43,016 bases of DNA from Cytophagales bacterium (GCA_013298215.1 JAAFKE010000033.1:1-43016); one strand, 5' to 3'. Counted from the stretch's first letter, positions 1 through 9,520 are shown. Program-made: numbers and translations. Notes: generated from the sequence alone by a model not told the origin.

Positions 1-1473
1 ATAGAAGACATCAAAAACAACGTTGTCTATAAAAACGCCTTCGAGTGGCGGTTTGAGTTTCCCGAAGTGCTCAACGACGACGGCGATTTTGTGGGCTTCG
101 ACGTGGTGATTGGAAACCCGCCGTATATGCGGGTGCAGGACATTGAAAAAACCCAGCCCCAACAAAAACTGCTCTACGAACAAATCTACCGCTCGGCAAA
201 AGGTGCTTTCGATTTGGCAAACTTGTTTTTTGAGTTGGCCATTAATATTGCCAAAACCTCGGCCAGCAACGCCTACATATTTCCGCACAAATTTTTGAAC
301 ACCGACAGCGGAACGGCCTTCCGCGACTATTTGACCGAGGGGAAATACATTGATAAATTGGCGCACTTTGGGGCCAACATGATTTTTGATAATGCCGATA
401 CCTACACTTGCATTGCGCTGTTTAGCAAAACCCAAAACGACGGAATACGCTTCCAACGCTTTCCGTTTAAGGCCAATTACAAAGAATTGATTTTTGAGGA
501 AACCAATTTTCAGTTCCTTTCCTATGAAAGCATCAAAAATGCCGCTACAATCTACGGAGCCAACAACTGGATTTTGTTTGACAACGAAGTGGGTTTTAGA
601 ACATTTGAAAAAATATACCAACAAAAAGCCTCCATCAAAACCAAGTTTGAAGACATATTTCAGGGCATTGCAACCAGTAAAGACGACCTATACGTACTGG
701 AAGTGTTGGCCGAAACTGAAAATGCTTATCAAGTAGTTGTACCCATTGATAATCAGACTATTGAAGTAGAAAAACAATTCTTTAAGCCCTTTTTGATGGG
801 CAAAGAAGTCCAGCGTTTTGGCATGTTGCAGCCCAAACGAGTAGTGTTTTTTCCATATCAGTTGGATAATAATTTGGAGATTGTTTCAGAAAACGAGCTA
901 CAAGTCCATTTTCCGCTCACGCACCGTTATTTGATGCGTTACGAGAAAGAGTTCAAAAAACGAGAAAACGGAAAAGCCGCAAAAATGAAATGTTGGTACG
1001 CTTACATTTACCCAAAAAACCTCAACAAATTTGAGCAGCCAAAACTTTCGAGCATGGAAATATGCGCCAACCACCCCAACGTTACGCTCAACTTGGATAA
1101 TTTTTATCATTCGACAACCGTGTACAGTTGGGTAAAAAAGGAGGAAACCCCAGAAGACTACAAATATTTTTTGGCTATTATAAATTCAAGCCTAATGTGG
1201 TGGTTTTTGAAAAACACGGGTGACACCTTGCAGGGCGATGCCCGAAGATTTAAAACCAATTATCTGAATCCTTTCCCGTTGCCCGCCGCCATCTCCGCCG
1301 CCGAGCAGCAGCCCTTTATTGATTTGGTAGATAAAATTTTGCTGGCCAAGCAATCCAACAATTCAACAACCGATTTAGAGGCTCAAATAGACAATTTGGT
1401 ATTTGAATTGTATGGCCTCACGGCGGCGGAAGTGGCCGTGGTGGCGGGTGAGCAGCAAAGTACCACTATTTAA
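1..1473 (+). CDS. Eco57I/TaqI-like adenine-specific DNA methyltransferase (restriction-modification), 5'-truncated by window edge
   Basis: The frame is open from base 1 with no stop, so this is the C-terminal part of a larger protein; the GTG at 67 is internal. The motif NPPY (bases 115-126), preceded by a hydrophobic strand ending in VVIG, is motif IV of N6-adenine methyltransferases. The flanking 'FEWRFEFPEVL' context is typical of Eco57I-type type IIG/IIS enzymes. The last ~100 residues, with a 'SLMWWFLKNTG' stretch and 'YLNPFPLP', resemble the TaqI-like target-recognition domain that ends these proteins. Known for the family: SAM-dependent methylation of adenine in a recognition site, often in one polypeptide with a nuclease domain. 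The nuclease and SAM-binding motif I would lie upstream, out of view. Methyltransferase class is secure; whether it is a type IIG fusion or a stand-alone methylase cannot be decided here. Confidence 0.85.
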   Translation: MEDIKNNVVYKNAFEWRFEFPEVLNDDGDFVGFDVVIGNPPYMRVQDIEKTQPQQKLLYEQIYRSAKGAFDLANLFFELAINIAKTSASNAYIFPHKFLNTDSGTAFRDYLTEGKYIDKLAHFGANMIFDNADTYTCIALFSKTQNDGIRFQRFPFKANYKELIFEETNFQFLSYESIKNAATIYGANNWILFDNEVGFRTFEKIYQQKASIKTKFEDIFQGIATSKDDLYVLEVLAETENAYQVVVPIDNQTIEVEKQFFKPFLMGKEVQRFGMLQPKRVVFFPYQLDNNLEIVSENELQVHFPLTHRYLMRYEKEFKKRENGKAAKMKCWYAYIYPKNLNKFEQPKLSSMEICANHPNVTLNLDNFYHSTTVYSWVKKEETPEDYKYFLAIINSSLMWWFLKNTGDTLQGDARRFKTNYLNPFPLPAAISAAEQQPFIDLVDKILLAKQSNNSTTDLEAQIDNLVFELYGLTAAEVAVVAGEQQSTTI

Positions 1474-1507
1474 TTCGCACGTTTAGGTGCGTTTCACTGG
1501 CAGGAAC

Positions 1508-2794
1508 ATGAAATTTTTGTATAACATCGGCATTTATCTTTATCAATTCGGGCTGCGGTGTGCCGCGCCGTTTCATGCCAAAGCGCGGGCGTGGGTACGG
1601 GGGCGGCAAGGGCTTTTTGAACGAATAAAATCCGACTTTCAAACTGACAGTCAGGCAGATACGGCTTGGTTTCACGCCGCTTCTTTGGGCGAGTTTGAAC
1701 AAGGCCGCCCAGTCATTGAGGCGTTTCGGGGGCGTTATCCAGGGTATCGGATTGTGCTTACTTTTTTCTCTCCGTCGGGATACGAAATTCGTAAGCACTA
1801 CGCTGGCGCAGATTTTGTTTACTACCTGCCCGCCGACACGCCCGCCAACGCGCGCCAGTTCGTAGACCTGGTTTGCCCCAAGGTCGTTTTTTTTATTAAG
1901 TACGAATTTTGGCACAATTATTTGTCCCAACTTCACGCTCGGCAAGTTCCTACGTTTAGTATTTCGGCTATTTTTAGGGCCGACCAAGTCTTTTTTGGCG
2001 CATCAATCGGCCGTGCGGGCCAACCCCTATTTTTTCCTTGGAACCGTTTTTTTCAAAGTACCCTGCGCAACTTCACCCACCATTTTGTGCAAAACCAAGC
2101 GTCGGTGCGGCTGCTCAACGGCATCGGCATAGACAACACGACCCTGGCCGGCGACACGCGTTTCGACCGGGTGCGCCAACTGGCCGAGGTGCGCCAGGCG
2201 GTTCGGCTGGTGGCCGATTTTTGCCACGCGCAGCCCGTTTTGGTGGTCGGCAGCGCCTGGGACGCTGACTTGAAAGTACTCATTCCGTTCTTGAATTGTT
2301 TTGCCGAACCGCTCAGGGTTATTGTTGCCCCGCACGAAATTGGGGCCGAAGAAATAGGGCGTTGGCAAAAACAACTGCACGCCAAAAGCATAAAATACTC
2401 CGAAGTGGTTCATAATCAGGCCATCGAAGCCGACGTTCGGGTGTTGTTCATCGATAACATCGGCTTGCTGTCGTCGCTTTATCAATACGCCCAATTTGCC
2501 TACATCGGCGGCGGGTTTGGCAAGGGCCTACACAATATTTTGGAGGCCGCCACCTTCGGACTTCCACTTTTTTTTGGGAACAAAAACTACCAAAAATTTC
2601 AGGAAGCCAACGATCTCATTGCGGCGGGCGGTGCCTTTTTGGTTGAGGACACGCCCGAGTTTACCCAACTTTTTGGCGCGCTCTACCAAGACAAAGCACT
2701 GCAACAGACCCTCCGCGCAACCAACCAGGCTTACGTAGAAAACCACACGGGCGCCACCCAGACGATCTTAGACCTTGCTGGGCGCTGGCTCTAA
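1508..2794 (+). CDS. waaA (kdtA): 3-deoxy-D-manno-octulosonic acid (Kdo) transferase
   Basis: Transfers Kdo from CMP-Kdo to the lipid A precursor at the inner membrane, the first step of LPS core assembly. The product is 428 residues, normal for WaaA. A hydrophobic N-terminus (residues 1-20) gives membrane anchorage. The motif HAASLGEFEQGRP (residues 56-68) carries the conserved catalytic Glu (E62). The C-terminal GT-B half has the donor-site signature around 'GGGFGKGLHNILEAA' and 'FGLPLFFG'. I chose the ATG at 1508 because it gives the usual start just before the hydrophobic anchor; an in-frame GTG at 1487 would add seven residues. The gene starts 34 bases after the methyltransferase. Its stop overlaps the stop of the opposing VOC gene by four bases. 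A KdsC-like phosphatase of the same pathway lies at 37754-38236, far from this gene. Confidence 0.93.
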   Translation: MKFLYNIGIYLYQFGLRCAAPFHAKARAWVRGRQGLFERIKSDFQTDSQADTAWFHAASLGEFEQGRPVIEAFRGRYPGYRIVLTFFSPSGYEIRKHYAGADFVYYLPADTPANARQFVDLVCPKVVFFIKYEFWHNYLSQLHARQVPTFSISAIFRADQVFFGASIGRAGQPLFFPWNRFFQSTLRNFTHHFVQNQASVRLLNGIGIDNTTLAGDTRFDRVRQLAEVRQAVRLVADFCHAQPVLVVGSAWDADLKVLIPFLNCFAEPLRVIVAPHEIGAEEIGRWQKQLHAKSIKYSEVVHNQAIEADVRVLFIDNIGLLSSLYQYAQFAYIGGGFGKGLHNILEAATFGLPLFFGNKNYQKFQEANDLIAAGGAFLVEDTPEFTQLFGALYQDKALQQTLRATNQAYVENHTGATQTILDLAGRWL

Positions 2795-3840
2795 TCTTTC
2801 ACGCTGCCCAGGGCCAGCATCCGAACCATCCAGTCGGGCAGCGGGCGCTGGTGTGTTCGATTTTTTAGGTTTAGGTACAACCCCAATTTTTTTAGAATGG
2901 GCACTTTGTGGGTTTCTACAAACTCGATGAGCGTGCCGTCGGGGTCTTCTACGTAGGCAAAACGCCCAGCGGCTTGGCCCATGTCGAAAGAGTCGGCACT
3001 GTCGATCGTAAACCCAAAGCCAGTCTCCGCGCAGCGTTTTTTGAGTTCGTCCATGTCAAGTGCGTCGAAGCAAAGATGGATAAAACCGAGGTCGCCCCAA
3101 AGACGGTTCTCAAACACTTTACGTGGCTCATAATCAAGGGCTTGAATCAATTCTATTTGAATATTGCCCAATAATTTGCTGAATGCTCCGCGCGGTTGCA
3201 AGTTTTTTTGCAGCAGTACACGCCTAAATTTTTCGTTAGATAGCGACCCAAAATCATCGAAATAACCCGTTTCGTCGAACACCACCTGGTCTATTCCCAG
3301 CACGTCGCGGTAGAACTTCATCGATTCGTTGATGTTGCTCACCCCGATGCTCACGCCCGCCACGCCGCCCGTGGGGCGGCCGTTGGGTCTAAACCACGAC
3401 GCGTCAGTGACCATTTCAAAGGCGTTTCTGGCAGGGTCAGAAAACCTAAAATAGGGTGCGCCGTTGGGCATTGTGAGCATAGCCGAAACTACAGTCGAAG
3501 CAGTTTTTAGGTGCTGGTGGGCGGCTTCTATCTGCGGAGTTTTTATTTTAATGGCCAAAATACCAAGGTCGCCCAGACGCGGCACAAATGCACAGGCTTG
3601 GGGTTGGCGGCTGGTAAATTGCCAGATTTCGAGACCGCCGCCGCCAGCCATGTTGAGTGCCATCACAGCGTGGCGCGACTCCACGGTGTTGGCCGTGTAG
3701 CGGGTCATTAATTTGGCCTGCGACTCGTCGTCGAATATGGGCACGTTGAAGCCCAGCGTTTTTCGGTACCAAGCCCAGGCCGAGCGCACATCTTGCACCC
3801 CCACGCCCACTTGTTGAATACCAGATATAAATTGCGTCAT
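2791..3840 (-). CDS. Tandem VOC (glyoxalase/dioxygenase superfamily) protein
   Basis: 349 residues with two vicinal-oxygen-chelate domains. The first (about residues 4-130) begins 'ISGIQQVGVGVQDV' and includes 'AWYRKTLGF'. The second (about 143-315) begins 'GVAGVSIGVSNINESMKFYRDVLG' and ends 'YVEDPDGTLIEFVE', where the Glu is the usual metal ligand. Two fused VOC modules are found in extradiol dioxygenases, HPPD-like enzymes and tandem glyoxalases. The substrate cannot be deduced here. No signal peptide is visible, so it is probably cytoplasmic. It lies 16 bases downstream of the glycosyltransferase gene on the same strand, so the two may share a transcript, although no functional link is obvious. 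The family call is secure; the specific reaction is unknown. Confidence 0.85.
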   Translation of the reverse strand: MTQFISGIQQVGVGVQDVRSAWAWYRKTLGFNVPIFDDESQAKLMTRYTANTVESRHAVMALNMAGGGGLEIWQFTSRQPQACAFVPRLGDLGILAIKIKTPQIEAAHQHLKTASTVVSAMLTMPNGAPYFRFSDPARNAFEMVTDASWFRPNGRPTGGVAGVSIGVSNINESMKFYRDVLGIDQVVFDETGYFDDFGSLSNEKFRRVLLQKNLQPRGAFSKLLGNIQIELIQALDYEPRKVFENRLWGDLGFIHLCFDALDMDELKKRCAETGFGFTIDSADSFDMGQAAGRFAYVEDPDGTLIEFVETHKVPILKKLGLYLNLKNRTHQRPLPDWMVRMLALGSVKD

Positions 3841-3856
3841 TGAAAACAGGTAGGTT

Positions 3857-4582
3857 TTAGCGGTAGTTAAGCAGCGTTTTGTACGTTTTTATCAAACGGT
3901 TTTGGGACGCACCCATAAAATAAAGCAAAAAAACGGAGAAATTGGCCGCTTGCACCCTCAAGTAGCTGTTGGTGGCGTACTTGCGGGCCGAAACAACCAC
4001 ATTTTTAGGTATAATTTTGAATGTATATTTTTTGCGGGCGCGCAAAATAAAATCGTAGTCTTCCATGATGCGGTGGTCGGCTCGGAAGCCGTTTAAGGCC
4101 CTAAAAGCAGTTTGGGAAACGAACAATGTTTGGTCGCCGCCTCGGCACCAAATGCGGTCGAAACGCGTGCAGTACGCGTTGAAGCGCAGCATGAGCTTCG
4201 GCGAGTCGAACTGGTAGCGGTAGCAACCCAGCGCGTAGCCTTCGGCCAGTGCCTGCCTGATGTCTGCCACAAAATCGGGGTTTATCTGGGTGTCGGCGTG
4301 GACAAAATAAAGTACCTGACCCGTGGCTTTTTGGGCTCCAACGTTCATCTGAACGGCACGGCCAGCCTCGGCCGACACCACCACTTTGGCCCCCGCGCGG
4401 TGTGCCACGGCGGCGGTTTGGTCGGAGCTGTCGGCATCAACAACAATTATTTCGGCCAGTGCATGTTGGCCAAACGTTCTCAAATCTCGAATTAATTTTT
4501 CCACGTTTTCGGCCTCGTTCAAAGTCGGGACTATGACGCTGATTTGGTCGTTTTGGTGCGTACTTGGGGCAATCTTTGTCAT
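3857..4582 (-). CDS. Family 2 glycosyltransferase (TIGR04283-type)
   Basis: 241 residues with a GT-A fold. Visible signatures are the N-terminal strand 'ISVIVPTLNEAENV', 'EIIVVDADSSDQTA', the metal/nucleotide motif region 'VHADTQINPDF', 'GDQTLFVSQTAF' and 'IMEDYDFILRARKK', whose ED pair is the usual catalytic-base position. Length and motif set match the TIGR04283 family, which databases call 'arsenosugar biosynthesis glycosyltransferase'. No arsenic methyltransferase or other arsenosugar gene is visible, so that substrate is unsupported here. There is no transmembrane segment other than a weakly hydrophobic C-terminal stretch. Transcription is divergent from the S46 peptidase gene. The ATG at 4582 is used. 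Confidence 0.85.
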   Translation of the reverse strand: MTKIAPSTHQNDQISVIVPTLNEAENVEKLIRDLRTFGQHALAEIIVVDADSSDQTAAVAHRAGAKVVVSAEAGRAVQMNVGAQKATGQVLYFVHADTQINPDFVADIRQALAEGYALGCYRYQFDSPKLMLRFNAYCTRFDRIWCRGGDQTLFVSQTAFRALNGFRADHRIMEDYDFILRARKKYTFKIIPKNVVVSARKYATNSYLRVQAANFSVFLLYFMGASQNRLIKTYKTLLNYR

Positions 4583-4726
4583 TATGTATATACCCGAAGG
4601 TTAGAAATATACGCAAACCGAGCGTACATATTTGGACAACCATGCTGTGCCGCCGCCGCTCGCGCAACAAGAGCCGCAGAAAGAACGGCAAATGCTAATT
4701 ATTTTGAGTTTGATCGCGTCGTAATT

Positions 4727-4756
4727 TTTGTTTATGATTGTAAAATTTTAAATTTC
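4727..4756 (+). promoter_or_regulatory. Candidate Bacteroidota-type promoter for the S46 peptidase
   Basis: TTTG at 4727-4730 (-33-like) is followed after 18 bases by TAAATTTC at 4749-4756, a 7/8 match to the -7 box TAnnTTTG known in Bacteroidota. It lies 49 bases before the peptidase ATG at 4805, in a locally AT-rich stretch. Confidence 0.35.
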
Positions 4757-4804
4757 GCCTTGTCTTCAGCAAGTACAATTAAATTATTTAATCAACCAAC
4801 TAAA

Positions 4805-6904
4805 ATGGTGAAACAACTTAAAAAAGGATTGACCCTTACGCTCATGCTTGCGCTCTGCACCAGCCTGAGCCACGCCCAGCACGTGAACCCCGACACGGTT
4901 AGGGCGGGAACTTTTGACATGGGCAAAATGTGGACGTTCGACGCGCCGCCGCTCGATTATTTTAAGAAGGAATACGGTTTTACGCCCGACGAGAAGTGGC
5001 TCGAAAAAGCCCGAATGTCGGCACTGCGCTTTGCTACCTACTGCTCGGCGTCGTTTGTGTCGGCCAATGGCTTGGTGATGACCAACCACCACTGCGCCCG
5101 CGAGTCGGGTACGTCGCTGCAAAAAACGGGCGAAAACTTCAATGAAAACGGTTTTTTTGCCAAAACCCTGGCCGACGAACGCAAGGTTGAAGGTTTGTTT
5201 GTGGACCAATTGGTAAAACTCGAAGACATCACCGAACGAATGCAGGCGGCAGTGGCCAAAGCCCCCAACGAGGCCGAGCAGGCGCGTTTTCGGGAGCGCG
5301 AGTTTAGTACCATTAAAGTCGAGTACAAAGACAAAGACGGCTGGAAAGGCCTCGAACTCCAAACGGTGGCGTTCTACAACGGCGGGCGGTATTCGCTCTA
5401 CGGCTTCAAGCGCTACAACGACGTGCGGCTGGTCTTTATGCCAGAACTGCAATTGGGCTTTTTTGGCGGCGACCCCGACAATTTTACCTTTCCGCGCTAC
5501 AACCTGGACTGCTCCTTTTTTAGGGTCTATGACGACGGCAAACCCTTTAAGACCGACAATTTTTTCAAATTCAACGTCGATGGAGTCAAAAAGGGCGAAC
5601 CCGTTTTTGTGGTCGGAAACCCCGGCAACACGGGGCGTTTGCGAACCATGGCCGAGTTAGAGTTAGACCGAGATTTGTCGGTGCCCTACACCGCCCAACT
5701 GCTCAAAAACAGGTCTTTAGCGTTGCAAGAATACAACAAAACAGCCAAAAGCGACAGCATCGTCAATGAGATATTTAGTTTAGAAAACTCGCTCAAAGCC
5801 TACAATGGGCGGCTCACGGGCCTGCGCGACTCGTACACGATGGCCCGCAAGGCCGCTTTTGAGAAAGACTTTCGCCGGGCTGTTCGCGACAACCCAAAAC
5901 TGTCGTCGAACTACGTAGTTTGGGACAAGATAACCGAATACGTGGCCGATATTCGCAAGGTGCGGGGCGACGTGGCCATTTTTCCGATCAATCCCTTCAT
6001 CAATGGCGACGCGCTTACCACGGCACGGATGCTGGTCGATTATGCTGAACTCCTAAAAACCAACCCAGCCCGCGCTGGTGTTCTTAAAGGGAGCATCAAG
6101 GCCGCCACGCCCACCTCAATCGTTTTAGAACAAGGCTACTTGGCGGGCCATTTGAGCGAGGCCGCTACTTTTTTGGGCGAACGAGACGAGTACGTTCGCG
6201 CGGCTACGCGCGGCAAGTCTTTTCAAGAGGCCGCATCTGCGTTGTTGAAAACCACTAAAATGATGGACGAAAAAGCAGTGGCCGACATGGTAGCGGGTGG
6301 TTCTGAGGCCATTTTGGCATCGACCGACCCACTGATTGTACTTGCCAAAATTGCCCAACCACGCTACGGAGCCGCCGCCGCAAAAGCGGGCGAAATAAGC
6401 AAAAAACTAACCGTGGAGCGCGCCAAAATGGGTCGTTTGCTGTTTGATGTGTACGGAACGAGCATTCCGCCCGATGCCACGTTTTCGCTCCGAATTGCCG
6501 ACGGCCTGGTGAAAGGCTACAACTACAACGGCACCGAAGCCCCCTACAAAACGACTTTTGCGGGTATGTACGAGCGCTTTTACGCCAACGACGGCGTGTT
6601 TCCTTGGTCGTTGCCCGCCCGCTGGCAAAACCCACCCGCCGACCTACTAAAAGCCCCCATGAACTTTGTATCTACCAACGATATTATTGGCGGCAACTCG
6701 GGTAGCCCCATGATTAACCAAAATTTGGAAGCCGTAGGACTGATCTTCGACGGCAACATGGAGAGCCTGCCTGGCGAATTTATCTACATTCCCGATGCCA
6801 ACCGAACCATTTCGGTGCATGCTGGTGGCATGGTGGCGGCCATGCGCTACATATACAAGGCCAACCGCCTCGTTGCCGAACTGACAGGACAGGCTACGAA
6901 GTAA
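4805..6904 (+). CDS. S46 family dipeptidyl peptidase (DPP7/DPP11 type)
   Basis: A periplasmic serine peptidase that removes dipeptides from oligopeptides. The product is 699 residues, the usual size. The start at 4805 opens directly into a signal peptide (KKGLTLTLMLALC...SHAQ); the in-frame codons upstream to 4544 are intergenic. The chymotrypsin-like halves are visible. 'TNHHC' (around residues 93-97) holds the catalytic His, and 'GGNSGSP' has Ser632 as nucleophile. The 'GLIFDGNMES' segment that follows lies in the part of the family that sets P1 specificity, but I cannot assign DPP7 or DPP11 preference by eye. Such enzymes feed amino-acid-fermenting or proteolytic Bacteroidota. The gene appears monocistronic, with a promoter candidate at 4727-4756 and a strong terminator at 6918-6964. 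Confidence 0.93.
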   Translation: MVKQLKKGLTLTLMLALCTSLSHAQHVNPDTVRAGTFDMGKMWTFDAPPLDYFKKEYGFTPDEKWLEKARMSALRFATYCSASFVSANGLVMTNHHCARESGTSLQKTGENFNENGFFAKTLADERKVEGLFVDQLVKLEDITERMQAAVAKAPNEAEQARFREREFSTIKVEYKDKDGWKGLELQTVAFYNGGRYSLYGFKRYNDVRLVFMPELQLGFFGGDPDNFTFPRYNLDCSFFRVYDDGKPFKTDNFFKFNVDGVKKGEPVFVVGNPGNTGRLRTMAELELDRDLSVPYTAQLLKNRSLALQEYNKTAKSDSIVNEIFSLENSLKAYNGRLTGLRDSYTMARKAAFEKDFRRAVRDNPKLSSNYVVWDKITEYVADIRKVRGDVAIFPINPFINGDALTTARMLVDYAELLKTNPARAGVLKGSIKAATPTSIVLEQGYLAGHLSEAATFLGERDEYVRAATRGKSFQEAASALLKTTKMMDEKAVADMVAGGSEAILASTDPLIVLAKIAQPRYGAAAAKAGEISKKLTVERAKMGRLLFDVYGTSIPPDATFSLRIADGLVKGYNYNGTEAPYKTTFAGMYERFYANDGVFPWSLPARWQNPPADLLKAPMNFVSTNDIIGGNSGSPMINQNLEAVGLIFDGNMESLPGEFIYIPDANRTISVHAGGMVAAMRYIYKANRLVAELTGQATK

Positions 6905-6917
6905 GTTTATTGTCTAC

Positions 6918-6964
6918 AATCCAAAACCCGCCCCAAAAACAGATCTTGGGGCGGGTTTTGGATT
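6918..6964 (+). terminator. Strong intrinsic terminator after the S46 peptidase
   Basis: A perfect 19-bp inverted repeat (6918-6936 and 6946-6964) has a 9-base loop and a GC core (ACCCGCCCCA/TGGGGCGGGT). The right arm includes TTTT. It starts 14 bases after the peptidase stop. Its symmetry would allow it also to block transcription from the opposing receptor operon. Confidence 0.85.
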
Positions 6965-7076
6965 ATAGGCCAATGTAAACAATCGACATTTTTATTGAAT
7001 AACTATCAAACTATCAAATACTTAACAAGGTGTTTTTGTTGATTGCACCCGATCTGATTTCAAGTCTCCTATCAGT

Positions 7077-9491
7077 TTACATAAATTTAAAATTGTAGGC
7101 CAAAGAAACGATCTGCGACCCAAAAATGGTGAGCTGGTAGGTCTCAATGCCCTGCCCTTTGGTGCGCAAAAACACCGAGTACTGGTTGTCTCGCCCGTAA
7201 AGATTATACACCGTAAAAGTCCAGTCGCCCGTCCAGCGTCGGTCTTTGAGACTGGGATTGTGGATCTGCCACGAAAAATCGAGGCGGTGATAGTCTTTTA
7301 TGCGCTCTTGGTTGCGCTCGGCGTAGTAAGGATACGTGCCGTTCTGAAAACGCACAAACCCGTTGGGAGCCGTAAAAGGCCGCCCCGTGCCGTAGGTGAA
7401 AGTAAACGAGAAGGTGTGGTACTTACTTTCCGAAAATGACAGCGACATATTGAGGTTATGCGGTCGGTCAAAATTGGCAGGATACCAATTGCCGTCGTTT
7501 ACGCGCTGGGTAAAGCGCGGCCCCTCATTGACCTGATTGAAAACCCGCGCGTAGGTGTAATTTACCCAACCAGTGAGTTCGCCTTTTTTCTTGGTCACCA
7601 TCAATTCCAGGCCGTAGGCTTTACTTTGGCCCTGCAAGACTTGGGTCTCTAAGTTGTTCTCGAACAGAAAGTCGGCCCCAGGCTTGAACTCCAAAATATT
7701 TTTTGCGCTGCGGTAGTATGCCTCCGCCGAAAACTCGTAGATGTTTCCCTCAAAATTTTTGAAATACCCCAACGACACCAACTGGCTCACCTGCGGGCGA
7801 ATGTACTGGTCAGAAATTTTCCAGCGCGAGGTGGGCAAGGGCGTGGTGGCATTAGAAACAACCTGCAAGTATTGGCGCATTAGGTTGTAGCCGAACTTCA
7901 ACGAACTCTGCGCGTTGAGGGCGTATCGCAAACCCACGCGGGGCTCAAAACCGCCGTATTGTTGGGTCACGGCGCCGCTTGCGTAGGTCGTACTACCCGT
8001 TACGGATGCCTCGTTGCGCGGAAAATCGGGGTCGTAGCTTTGGACTGTCTGCGGGCCGAGCGTCAAAAAATGAGAGTAGCGCATCCCCACCGAAAAAGTC
8101 GTTTTGGGGTTTAGGGTCACCTCGTCTTCGACGTGGAGCGCCAGTTCTAAACCACGCTCGGTGGGCACGCGCCGCTCGCCCACGGCGGTGCTGTTGCCAG
8201 GCAGCAGCGCACCTGGCTCAATGGTATAATGGGTGGCGTTTATACCCGCTTCAATTTTGTGGGTTGGGTTGGGCAGGTAGTTTAGGTTGGCTTTCATTTG
8301 ACGCTGCATAATGCCCGTTTCTATCGTCACGGTGTTGTTGTTGGCCACTTCGGGCAGGAGCGTTCGGGGGCGGTAGTTGCTGTAAACGCCCGTGGTTTGG
8401 AGGTTCAGCTTGCTATTAAAGGCATGAAACCAACGTGCCGTCAGGTTGGTGGTGCGGTAGTCGTACTGGGTCGATGACGAATTGACGTTGTTGATGCCAC
8501 CCAACAGATCGGTTTGAAAAAAATCGGTGTTAAAATAACTCGACACCGAAAGCGTGTTTTTGGGGTCTATTTGGTAAAACAATTTAACGGCGGCATCGCC
8601 AAAACTGGCTCGAATATTTTGTAGCCTGACGGGGCCGTACTTAAACAAAAAATCGTTGAACGCCCCGCGCCCCGCCACCAATAGCCCCACTTTATTCTTG
8701 ACAAGCGGCACCTCGAGCGTCAGGCGGTTGGCCACCAGACTAATGCCCCCCTGCAGTTTTACTTTTTCTAAACTGGGGTTGGCCATGCTGATGTCGAGCA
8801 CCGAGGCTACCCGTCCGCCGTACCGGGCTGGGGTTGCACCTTTGTAGAGTTCCATCGACGACACCGCGTCGGGCGGGAACACCGAAAATAGCCCAAACAT
8901 GTGCGTAGAATTGAAAATGGGCGCGTCGTCGAGCAAAATCAAGTTCTGATCTACCGAGCCGCCCCTGATGTTCACTCCGTTGGAAGCCTCGCCAACCGAC
9001 GTAACGCCTGGTAGCATTTGCAGGCTGCGCAAAATATCGACCTCGCCCATCATGGCGGGCAGTTTTTTGATTGTCTTGATGTTCATCTGCGTCACCCCGA
9101 GCAACGGGCGAGACACGTTTTCGTCCACCGATTGGGTCGAGATCACTACCTCTTCCAGTTCTTTGGCCACGGCTAACATCTTGATAACCAACACCCTGTT
9201 TTGATTGACCACAAACCTAACTCGGTACGAACGATACCCCAATCTCGACACCGATAGCACGTACTCGCCACTGCCCATGTTAATACTAAACTGCCCCCGC
9301 TCGTCGGTGTAAAGTCCCGTTTTGTCAAAATTAATTCTTACAACTGCGTTCGAGATGGGCTCGTTGGTGAGCGAATCGAGTACCGTTCCGCTGAGTTCGT
9401 AGCCGAGTCTGGTTTTGGGAGCGGGTTCTTGGCCAAACGCCCCGCTGGCCACCACTACCACCAAGATTAATAAAATAAAGCTGTTTTTCAT
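7077..9491 (-). CDS. TonB-dependent outer-membrane receptor with carboxypeptidase-like N-terminal domain
   Basis: 804 residues. The ATG at 9491 is chosen because it begins a clean signal peptide (KNSFILLILVVVVASGAFGQ); the open frame to 9572 runs into the upstream gene. About residues 30-115 form a CarboxypepD_reg-like domain ('GTVLDSLTNEPISNAVVRI'). A plug follows at about 125-235, with 'NGVNIRGGSVDQNLILLDDAPIF' and 'YKGATPARYGGRVASVLDI'. The remainder is a beta-barrel ending in an aromatic residue followed by Met. Known role: energy-dependent import of a large or scarce ligand across the outer membrane. It follows the DUF4249 gene by 29 bases, a pairing seen repeatedly in Bacteroidota. The ligand is unknown; the fairly small barrel and DUF4249 partner make it distinct from SusC/SusD systems. 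Confidence 0.92.
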   Translation of the reverse strand: MKNSFILLILVVVVASGAFGQEPAPKTRLGYELSGTVLDSLTNEPISNAVVRINFDKTGLYTDERGQFSINMGSGEYVLSVSRLGYRSYRVRFVVNQNRVLVIKMLAVAKELEEVVISTQSVDENVSRPLLGVTQMNIKTIKKLPAMMGEVDILRSLQMLPGVTSVGEASNGVNIRGGSVDQNLILLDDAPIFNSTHMFGLFSVFPPDAVSSMELYKGATPARYGGRVASVLDISMANPSLEKVKLQGGISLVANRLTLEVPLVKNKVGLLVAGRGAFNDFLFKYGPVRLQNIRASFGDAAVKLFYQIDPKNTLSVSSYFNTDFFQTDLLGGINNVNSSSTQYDYRTTNLTARWFHAFNSKLNLQTTGVYSNYRPRTLLPEVANNNTVTIETGIMQRQMKANLNYLPNPTHKIEAGINATHYTIEPGALLPGNSTAVGERRVPTERGLELALHVEDEVTLNPKTTFSVGMRYSHFLTLGPQTVQSYDPDFPRNEASVTGSTTYASGAVTQQYGGFEPRVGLRYALNAQSSLKFGYNLMRQYLQVVSNATTPLPTSRWKISDQYIRPQVSQLVSLGYFKNFEGNIYEFSAEAYYRSAKNILEFKPGADFLFENNLETQVLQGQSKAYGLELMVTKKKGELTGWVNYTYARVFNQVNEGPRFTQRVNDGNWYPANFDRPHNLNMSLSFSESKYHTFSFTFTYGTGRPFTAPNGFVRFQNGTYPYYAERNQERIKDYHRLDFSWQIHNPSLKDRRWTGDWTFTVYNLYGRDNQYSVFLRTKGQGIETYQLTIFGSQIVSLAYNFKFM

Positions 9492-9520
9492 GCGATAAAA
9501 TCGTTTTAACGGTGGGAGCA

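Noticed and set aside
4544-4804. Upstream extension of the S46 peptidase frame to 4544
   Set aside because: It overlaps the start of the divergent glycosyltransferase gene and the promoter, whereas the ATG at 4805 begins a proper signal peptide.
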